Notes under the pieces: model-generated
What the model was told of the DNA's origin: nothing
Databases searched by the model: none
Seen by the model: only the letters and a program-made list of their open reading frames with translations
Shown: piece after piece, positions 58,464 through 64,000 of the stretch
Layout of the letters: each line of letters begins with the position of its first letter
How positions within the stretch are numbered: the stretch's first letter is position 1
Origin: Novosphingobium sp. CECT 9465
Lineage (GTDB): Bacteria; Pseudomonadota; Alphaproteobacteria; Sphingomonadales; Sphingomonadaceae
Direction of reading: 5' to 3'
DNA: 64,000 nt
Assembly (NCBI RefSeq): GCF_920987055.1
Contig: NZ_CAKLBX010000004.1
Coordinates: 78,341 to 142,340, forward strand
Translations under genes and position numbers: made by a program

Positions 58464-61400
58464 CTACCGGCTAAGTCCACGGTCGCGGCCGATTCCCAGC
58501 TCATGCGTCAACTGGCGGCCCAGCTCGCCGCCGCCCATCTGCGGGCTGCGCTCCATGCCGATCTCAAGCCCCAGCTCGCGGGTGCGATTACGCAGGATCG
58601 ATTCCACCTGTGGATCGCGCTCAAGGCTTTTCGCCATGCCCGCCATTTCCTTGCCCGCCTTCTCGCGGCCCGTCATGTCGCCGGCGCGATAGAGGCGGTC
58701 TCGGTCCTGGGAGAGCTGTTGCCAGCGTTCCACAAACCGATCGGCGCGCAAGTTCGGATCGGTGCGCACGCGAGCTTCCTGCGCCATCGCTTCGATCATC
58801 GGGCCGCTGCGTCCCGCCGCCGCGTCGCGCAGCAAGGCCGGATCGCGCTGCATCGCCGATGCGAGGTCGCGCGAAGCTCCTGGCCTGATCTGGTCAAGCG
58901 CCTCGGTCGCGCGCTCGAGCGCGACTTTCTGATGTTCCAACACCGGCCCGCCCGATGCGCGGGCCTGCAACATCGCCTCGGCCGAACGCGAGGTCCGCTC
59001 GACCGCGCGCGCGAATGTCCGATCCTGGCCGCGATCCGGCAACGCCGGCGTGCGCTCCGCGCCCTTCGCCGGCTCGGCCGACAGCTTCAACCCGTCGAAC
59101 ATGCCGCGCTTGGGCCTCTCGCCCTGGCCGCGATTGGTCGCCGGCGCTGGCCGCTCGGGTGCGGGCCGGAAATTGTCGAACATACCCCGCCGCGGCCGCC
59201 CCTCGCCCGCGGCCTTCGCCTCGCCAGCGCCGCGGTCGTCGCCCATCTGGCGTGAAGTTCCCGCGCTCGGCGCGAGGATCTCCACGCCCTTCCGCTCGGG
59301 CGCATCCGCAACGCGGATCTCACCCGACAGCCCGCGCCGATCGGCGAACGATTGCGCCTCGGCGTCGCGGTCGCGGAACATCGGATAGTCGGACGCCATA
59401 TCCTTCGCCCGCTCGCGGCCCAGCGTGCGGACAAGCTTGCCGGTGTCGGCGAAGTCGTCGCGGCCATAATGGAGCTGCACGCCCTCGCGATGCCGCGACA
59501 GCGCCACATAGGCCGAATGGCGGTCCATCCCCGGCGTCGCCAGCACATGCGCCTGATCGACAGTCACCCCCTGCGATTTGTGGATGGTGGCAGCATAGCC
59601 ATGATCGACATGGGCATAGTCCTTGAGGTCGAACGCCACCGATCGGCCATCGTCGAGCCGCACCGCCATGCTGTCGGGCGACACCCGCTCGACCTTGCCC
59701 AGCAAACCGTTCTTCACGCCAAGCCCGCGCTCGTTCTTGAGGAACATGATGCGGTCGCCGCTGGCGAACTCCCGCGCGCCGCGCTCGGCCGACACGCGCA
59801 CGTCGTCGCCCAATTCGCCCGACGCGCGCAGCCGATCGCGCGCGGCCAGGTTCAGGTCACGCACCTCCGCATTGGTATGGGTGAGGATGATCCGGGTCTT
59901 GTCCGGATCGGCGCTGCGCTGCGCGTCCCATCGGTCGACCAGCTCGGCCCGGGCCTGCTCGCGCGTGTCCGCCGCCTGCACCATGCCATGCGCCTCATAG
60001 GCATGGACGGCCTTGCCGGTCCTGCCCGTCGCCAGCGCCCGCGTGGCGTCTTTCTGCCAGTCCTCATGCTGCCGGCGAACCTCGCTGATCTCGGCCGCCC
60101 CATGCCGCTCGGCCAGCGCGCGAAACGCCGCGCCCGCCTCGATCGCCTGCAACTGCTCAGGATCGCCGACCAGCACCACCTTCGCGCCCGCCCGCTCGGC
60201 CGCCGACAGCACCCGCTCCATCTGGCGCGTGCCGATCATGCCGGCCTCGTCGATCACCAGCACGTCGCGCGGACCTAGCAGCTCCCGGCCCTGGTCCCAC
60301 TGATATTCGAGACTGGCGATCGTGCGCGAGGCGATGCCCGATCCGCCTTCCAGGCTCTCCGCCGCGATCCCCGACAGCGCCGCGCCGCGCACCTGGTAGC
60401 CAGCGCGCTCCCATTCGTCGCGCGCGACCCCCAGCATGGCGGATTTGCCGGTGCCGGCGTAGCCGACCACGATGGCAATATCCTTCTCGCCGGTTATATG
60501 CGCCAGCGCAGCTTGCTGCTCTCCCCCGAGCACCAGGCCCTCACTCCCGGCGGCGTCCAGCCCCCTTTGCAGCGACGCTGCCGGGAGACCATGCCTCGCC
60601 TTGTCGGCAAGACGATCGGCGGCGTGTTCCAACCGCTGCTCGGTGTCGATCATATCGCGGGAGGTAAAGCGGTCCTCGCCGCGCCCGTCCTTGCCCAGCC
60701 CCACCAGCTCGGGCGAGGTCCGCACCGCGCTCATCACCTGGTCGAACTGATCCTTGCCGTCGCTGTGCCGGAACGCGAACTGCGCCAGGTCGCGCCGCGT
60801 GAACGTCGCCTGCTGCCGGGTGATCGCGTCCAGCGCGATCTCGGGCCGCGCAATGATCTTCTCGCCATTCTCGCGCGCGATCCGGGCATGGTCCTCGGCC
60901 CGCTCGGCCTCAAGCCCTTGTTCGGGCATCCGCGACGCAGCCGGTCCGATCTTGTGTTGCGGCTCAAGGTCAATGCCCTGCGCCTCCAACGTGCGATGAT
61001 CTATGCGGGCATCAATATCCAGCTGGGCCAACCGCTCGTTGACATGATCGGCCCACGCCTCGCGCCACTCCTTCAGGAGCGCATTGCTGTTCCACTCGCG
61101 CACCTTCTGCCCGAAGCCCTCGGGGCCAACCTCGCGCATCGACAGCATGACATGCGCGTGCGGCTTGGGCTCGCCGTCCTTGCCCCTGTCCCAATGCACA
61201 TTGAGGTCCGCGACCATGCCCCGATCGACAAACTGCTTTTCGACGAAATCGCGGGCGAGGCTCACGCCCTGAGCCGTGTTCATCTCGCGCGGGATCGCGA
61301 ACTCGACTTCGCGCGCCAACTGCGCGTCCTTGCGCTTCTCGCCGGCCTCGACTTCATTCCACAGGCAAGCGCGGTCGTTTAAACGCTCCGGTGCGCCTTC

Positions 61401-61568
61401 GGGCAGTATGATTTCCGAATGGACGACGCCTGCCTTATTCGAGAAATCATGGTCGCGCCCGAGTCTATCATCGTGCAGCCGTTCCGCTGCACGATAGGCC
61501 GCGCTTGCAACCGCGCTCGATCCGTTGGCGCGACTCACAACCTTGGCCGAGAAATGGTAGATCGCCAT
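58464..61568 (-). CDS. traA: Ti-type conjugative relaxase TraA (MobA/MobL with helicase domain)
   Basis: 1,034 residues. The N-terminal relaxase (AIYHFSAKVVSRANGSSAVA, SAAYRAAERLHDDRLGRDHD, HVMLSMREVGPEGFG with histidine metal ligands in PHAHVML) nicks the origin. A RecD-like helicase follows: Walker A VVGYAGTGKSAMLGVARDEW, DVLVIDEAGMIGTRQMERVL, and YAATIHKSQGVTVDQAHVLA. The C-terminal 300 residues are charged and repeat RPRRGMFDNF / RPKRGMFDGL. ATG 61568 gives the family start MAIYHFS. A candidate oriT lies immediately upstream, between traA and traC, as in Ti plasmids. Confidence 0.94.
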   Translation of the reverse strand: MAIYHFSAKVVSRANGSSAVASAAYRAAERLHDDRLGRDHDFSNKAGVVHSEIILPEGAPERLNDRACLWNEVEAGEKRKDAQLAREVEFAIPREMNTAQGVSLARDFVEKQFVDRGMVADLNVHWDRGKDGEPKPHAHVMLSMREVGPEGFGQKVREWNSNALLKEWREAWADHVNERLAQLDIDARIDHRTLEAQGIDLEPQHKIGPAASRMPEQGLEAERAEDHARIARENGEKIIARPEIALDAITRQQATFTRRDLAQFAFRHSDGKDQFDQVMSAVRTSPELVGLGKDGRGEDRFTSRDMIDTEQRLEHAADRLADKARHGLPAASLQRGLDAAGSEGLVLGGEQQAALAHITGEKDIAIVVGYAGTGKSAMLGVARDEWERAGYQVRGAALSGIAAESLEGGSGIASRTIASLEYQWDQGRELLGPRDVLVIDEAGMIGTRQMERVLSAAERAGAKVVLVGDPEQLQAIEAGAAFRALAERHGAAEISEVRRQHEDWQKDATRALATGRTGKAVHAYEAHGMVQAADTREQARAELVDRWDAQRSADPDKTRIILTHTNAEVRDLNLAARDRLRASGELGDDVRVSAERGAREFASGDRIMFLKNERGLGVKNGLLGKVERVSPDSMAVRLDDGRSVAFDLKDYAHVDHGYAATIHKSQGVTVDQAHVLATPGMDRHSAYVALSRHREGVQLHYGRDDFADTGKLVRTLGRERAKDMASDYPMFRDRDAEAQSFADRRGLSGEIRVADAPERKGVEILAPSAGTSRQMGDDRGAGEAKAAGEGRPRRGMFDNFRPAPERPAPATNRGQGERPKRGMFDGLKLSAEPAKGAERTPALPDRGQDRTFARAVERTSRSAEAMLQARASGGPVLEHQKVALERATEALDQIRPGASRDLASAMQRDPALLRDAAAGRSGPMIEAMAQEARVRTDPNLRADRFVERWQQLSQDRDRLYRAGDMTGREKAGKEMAGMAKSLERDPQVESILRNRTRELGLEIGMERSPQMGGGELGRQLTHELGIGRDRGLSR

Positions 61569-61594
61569 GACACCCTGCTTATTGCACTTCTGAG

Positions 61595-61640
61595 CGCACG
61601 TCGGCAACGACGTATAAGCGCGCACTCACACTCTCTGCCG
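61595..61640. other. oriT: Candidate origin of transfer (oriT)
   Basis: Between divergent traA and traC. ACGTCG-GCAA-CGACGT (61598-61613) forms a 6-bp hairpin, followed at once by ATAAGCGCGC. Ti-type plasmids have CGACGTATAATTGCGCCC-like nick regions in the same place; the shared CGACGTATAA plus GC-rich tail is a strong resemblance. The nick would fall in the TATAAGCGC part. Assignment is by similarity recalled, not tested. Confidence 0.65.
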
Positions 61641-61742
61641 TTCGCATGATTGACTTCGCCGTATTTTCTGCCGGACGCGCTACCCTATCACGCCGATCAT
61701 GCTACGCTGCGGTTCCTGTTGATGGGCGCGAGGGAGAGGATG

Positions 61743-62048
61743 ATGCGCAAGGTGCGGGACTATGACGCGGAGCTGAAAGCGCTCGGCGACAAGGCCAGGA
61801 CATTGAAGGCCAGGAAGGTCCAGCAGCTCGGCGAACTCGTCACCACCACCGGGGCCGATGCGCTCGATCTCGATGTGCTGGCGGGCGCGCTGCTCGCTGC
61901 CGTCGCATCCGCCAGCACGGAAGAAAAGGAGGCGTGGCGCTCGAAAGGCGCGGCCTTCTTTCAAGGACGCGGGCGCAAGGGTTCGCGACGCGCTGCTGGC
62001 AACGCGGAAAGCGGAAACGAAACTGGCACAGGCGAGGCGCAGGGTTGA
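61743..62048 (+). CDS. traC: Conjugal transfer protein TraC-like
   Basis: 101 residues from ATG 61743 (ATG 61740 adjacent), behind AGGGAGAGG. A coiled-coil N-terminus (RKVRDYDAELKALGDKARTL, KARKVQQLGELV) is followed by a helical DALDLDVLAGALLAAVASAS block and a basic tail. It fits the small TraC component that helps TraA at the Ti oriT by size, content and position. Overlaps are absent; traD begins 38 bp further. Confidence 0.7.
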   Translation: MRKVRDYDAELKALGDKARTLKARKVQQLGELVTTTGADALDLDVLAGALLAAVASASTEEKEAWRSKGAAFFQGRGRKGSRRAAGNAESGNETGTGEAQG

Positions 62049-62085
62049 AGCCGCCGCGCGCCGCGCCGATACGAGAGGATGGGTT

Positions 62086-62310
62086 GTGCAACGCAGGGAA
62101 CGCACCCGCCACCTGATCGAGCTGGGCGGCCTCGTCCACAAAGCCGGCCTCGTCGATCTGACCGACGATGATCGCGCGACCCTCTACGGCGCGATGCTCG
62201 ATCTCGCCGCGCGCGCCCAGGGCGAGGATGCCGACAACATGCTGACGCTGTGGAAGCGGCGCGGCAAACGCGCGTTCGACGCGGAAGCGGAAGGGAGTGA
62301 CGCACCATGA
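62086..62310 (+). CDS. traD: Conjugal transfer protein TraD
   Basis: 74 residues from GTG 62086, with GAGAGGAT about eight bases upstream. RERTRHLIELGGLVHKAGLV and DDDRATLYGAMLDLAARAQG are the recognisable Ti-type TraD core (r-k-i-x-L-G-g-L-v-x-K-A-G-L). It is a relaxosome helper. An open frame extends upstream across the end of traC, but no good start lies there. Its stop overlaps the next gene by four bases. Confidence 0.8.
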   Translation: MQRRERTRHLIELGGLVHKAGLVDLTDDDRATLYGAMLDLAARAQGEDADNMLTLWKRRGKRAFDAEAEGSDAP

Positions 62311-62597
62311 CCAGGCTCGATGTCGAAGCGATCCGGGCAGAGGTCCGCGCGCTCGATTATGTCCGCGGCACCCCCGCCGAAATCGCTCTGTGGCGCGAAG
62401 GCGATGCCGAAGCCCGCGCCAATCTCGCGATCGAAGGCATGGACCTCGACGCCGACGAACACGCCCTGTTCGACATGCTGCGCGCAGAAGCTGTCCCCCC
62501 TCCCCTAGCCACCGCGATCGTTCTCAAGCTGCTCGATCATCCCGACGCCGACCCGGCGCTAGCGATCTCGCCGGCGACGATCCGGGCGGACGGGTAA
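62307..62597 (+). CDS. Conserved small protein between traD and traG
   Basis: 96 residues, starting inside the traD stop (ATGA). The sequence is acidic and helical (RLDVEAIRAEVRALDYVRGT, LAIEGMDLDADEHALFDMLR). The position is kept in sphingomonad-type transfer operons, often annotated as hypothetical. Probably an accessory transfer protein of unknown role; no domain recognised. Confidence 0.6.
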   Translation: MTRLDVEAIRAEVRALDYVRGTPAEIALWREGDAEARANLAIEGMDLDADEHALFDMLRAEAVPPPLATAIVLKLLDHPDADPALAISPATIRADG

Positions 62598-62603
62598 GCG
62601 GCG

Positions 62604-64000
62604 ATGGAATGGTTCCGCCAGCTCGGCCGTGCGCTTCGCAACCTCGCCCGTATCGCGCGCGAACAGCCGATATGGGCGATCACGGCCCTCGTCACCAGTC
62701 CGGTCGCGCTGATCCGCCACCTGTTCGGCGTGGTGGTCCTGTTCCTCATCACCGGCCTGGTGCTGGGCCTCGGCGTGCCGCTGATCCTCGGCAAGCTGCT
62801 CGGCCTGCCCCGCGATTCCAACATCTACCAAATCGTAATGATGCTGACGAGCCTGGTCATCATCCTCGTCACGCTGCGCGCCCTCTTCCAACCGCTGATC
62901 CTGCGCTATGGCGGTCCTGCCGGCGATGACACCCACGGTTCGGCCCGCTTCGCCACCGATCGCGAGACGCGCCCGCTCGCCCAAAATGGCGAAGACCTGC
63001 TGATCGGCCGTGATCGCAAATCGGGCAAGCTGCTGCGCTACGCCGGTCCCGCCCATCTGCTGACGATCGCGCCGACGCGCACCGGCAAGGGCGTGGGGAC
63101 CATCATTCCCAATCTGCTCGACTATCCCGGTTCGGTCATCTGCATCGACCCCAAGGGCGAGAATGCCCGCATCACCGCCCGCTATCGCGCGAAGTTCGGC
63201 CCGGTCCATGTCCTCGATCCCTTCGGGGTGACGGGCATCCCCTCAGCCGCGTTCAACCCGCTCGATCGCCTCGACCCTGCCGGCCTCGATCTCGCCGACG
63301 ACGCCATGACGCTGGCCGACGCGCTGGTCTATGACGCTCCCGGCGAAGCTGGCGAGGCGCATTGGAACGAGGAAGCCAAGGCGCTGATCGCCGGTATCCT
63401 CTTGTGGGTGGCCTGTGACCCGCAAGCGCAAGGCCAGGACTACACGCTGGAAGCCCTGCGCGACTGCCTCACCTTCGCGCCTGATAATTCCCAAAGGATG
63501 CTGCGGGAAATGTCGCGCAGCACGCAGGCGCGGGGCCTGATCGCGCGTGCCGCCAACCGCCACCTGGGCAAGTCCGACCGCGAAGCGGCCGGCGTGCTGT
63601 CGGCCGCGCAGCGCCATACCCATTTTCTCGATTCCCCGCGCATGTCGGCCGTGCTGGGCCGCTCGGATTTCACCTTCGCCGATGTGAAGACGCAGCCCAC
63701 AACCGTCTATCTGGTGCTGCCGCCCGATCGGCTCGCCACCTATGCCCGGTGGCTGCGCCTGATGCTGGCGCAAGGGTTGACCGATCTGGCGCGCGCGCCG
63801 GCCTCCCCCGCCCGCCCCGTCCTGTTCCTGCTCGATGAGTTCGCCGCCCTCGGCCGCCTCGAACCCGTCGAGCGCGCTATGGGCCTCATGGCCGGCTACG
63901 GCATCCAGCTCTGGCCGATCCTGCAAGACGTTCACCAGCTCCGCGCGCTCTACGAGCGCCGTGCCGGCACCTTCTTGTCCAACGCTGGCGTCTTGCAGAT
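62604..64000 (+). CDS. traG: Type IV coupling protein TraG/VirD4 (incomplete at window end)
   Basis: At least 465 residues; the reading frame is still open at 64000. Two N-terminal membrane helices (PVALIRHLFGVVVLFLITGL; IVMMLTSLVIILVTLRALF) precede the ATPase: Walker A LTIAPTRTGKGVGTIIPNLL, SVICIDPKGENARITARYRA and RPVLFLLDEFAALGRLEPVE as Walker B. It links the TraA relaxosome to the mating channel. It starts six bases after the preceding gene. The expected full length is about 620-660 residues, so roughly a quarter is outside the window. Confidence 0.93.
   Translation, partial: MEWFRQLGRALRNLARIAREQPIWAITALVTSPVALIRHLFGVVVLFLITGLVLGLGVPLILGKLLGLPRDSNIYQIVMMLTSLVIILVTLRALFQPLILRYGGPAGDDTHGSARFATDRETRPLAQNGEDLLIGRDRKSGKLLRYAGPAHLLTIAPTRTGKGVGTIIPNLLDYPGSVICIDPKGENARITARYRAKFGPVHVLDPFGVTGIPSAAFNPLDRLDPAGLDLADDAMTLADALVYDAPGEAGEAHWNEEAKALIAGILLWVACDPQAQGQDYTLEALRDCLTFAPDNSQRMLREMSRSTQARGLIARAANRHLGKSDREAAGVLSAAQRHTHFLDSPRMSAVLGRSDFTFADVKTQPTTVYLVLPPDRLATYARWLRLMLAQGLTDLARAPASPARPVLFLLDEFAALGRLEPVERAMGLMAGYGIQLWPILQDVHQLRALYERRAGTFLSNAGVLQ

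Overview
The window looks like part of a large conjugative plasmid of a sphingomonad (Sphingomonas, Sphingobium or Novosphingobium type Alphaproteobacterium). The evidence is the RPA-family replication initiator with parA/parB, the Ti-type traA/traC/traD/traG transfer region, a Fur-box TonB receptor, REP-like hairpins resembling those of sphingomonad genomes, high GC with strong third-position GC bias, and CtrA-like boxes. The genus is inferred, not proven. No rRNA, tRNA or CRISPR array was seen.

Left part (1-10.2 kb): a complete IS200-type element; a parA-parB-repA operon on the minus strand; a truncated primase-like gene; three small envelope genes, the last cut by a 2,966-bp transposon (7039-10004) that combines an ISKra4-type transposase, a Tn3-type resolvase and a pRiA4b ORF-3 passenger. 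That transposon sits in an IS6-type remnant next to a broken tolC-like gene. Middle left (10.8-16.5 kb): a compact glycerol catabolism module, glpD-glpR diverging from glpF-glpK-tpiA.

The 16.7-28.7 kb region is a layered insertion graveyard: an hsdM tail, a decayed IS256, a Tn3 transposase tail with a 38-bp Tn3 terminal repeat, a 375-bp duplicate of the 7-10 kb transposon end, two IS1380 copies, an IS1182 and a 160-bp MITE-like element. DsbA-like, FliE, acyltransferase and GNAT genes are the cargo. One secreted-protein gene can be rejoined in frame across an IS1380 copy flanked by CTAG on both sides.

28.9-40.2 kb carries small periplasmic proteins (Rap1a/Tai-like, PepSY-like, DUF1259), a chrB-chrA-superoxide dismutase chromate-resistance operon stopped by an IS21, an RmlD-like reductase, a periplasmic PHP-family phosphodiesterase resembling Sb-PDE, REP-type hairpins and a UPF0149 gene attached to an IS66 tail. 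40.3-46.4 kb is IS5, IS110 and IS21 debris plus a full Tn3-family transposon.

46.5-51.5 kb is a maintenance island: a second ParA with a ribbon-helix-helix partner bordered by 20-bp palindromes, a SprT-like protein, a RelBE/YafQ-type toxin-antitoxin pair, a histidine phosphatase, a ParD-like protein and a tyrosine recombinase. 51.8-57.3 kb holds a siderophore receptor, a CnrYXH-like metal-sensing sigma module that now reads into a truncated multicopper oxidase, and a second FliE gene. From 57.7 kb to the end is the transfer region: DUF6118, relaxase TraA, a Ti-like oriT, traC, traD, a small gene and the start of traG/virD4.

The most unusual signals are two orphan fliE genes that share an upstream TTAACCAT-type CtrA box, the 20-bp palindrome at five places, and the three co-oriented Tn3 ends. 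Together with two unrelated partition systems they suggest a cointegrate assembled from several replicons.
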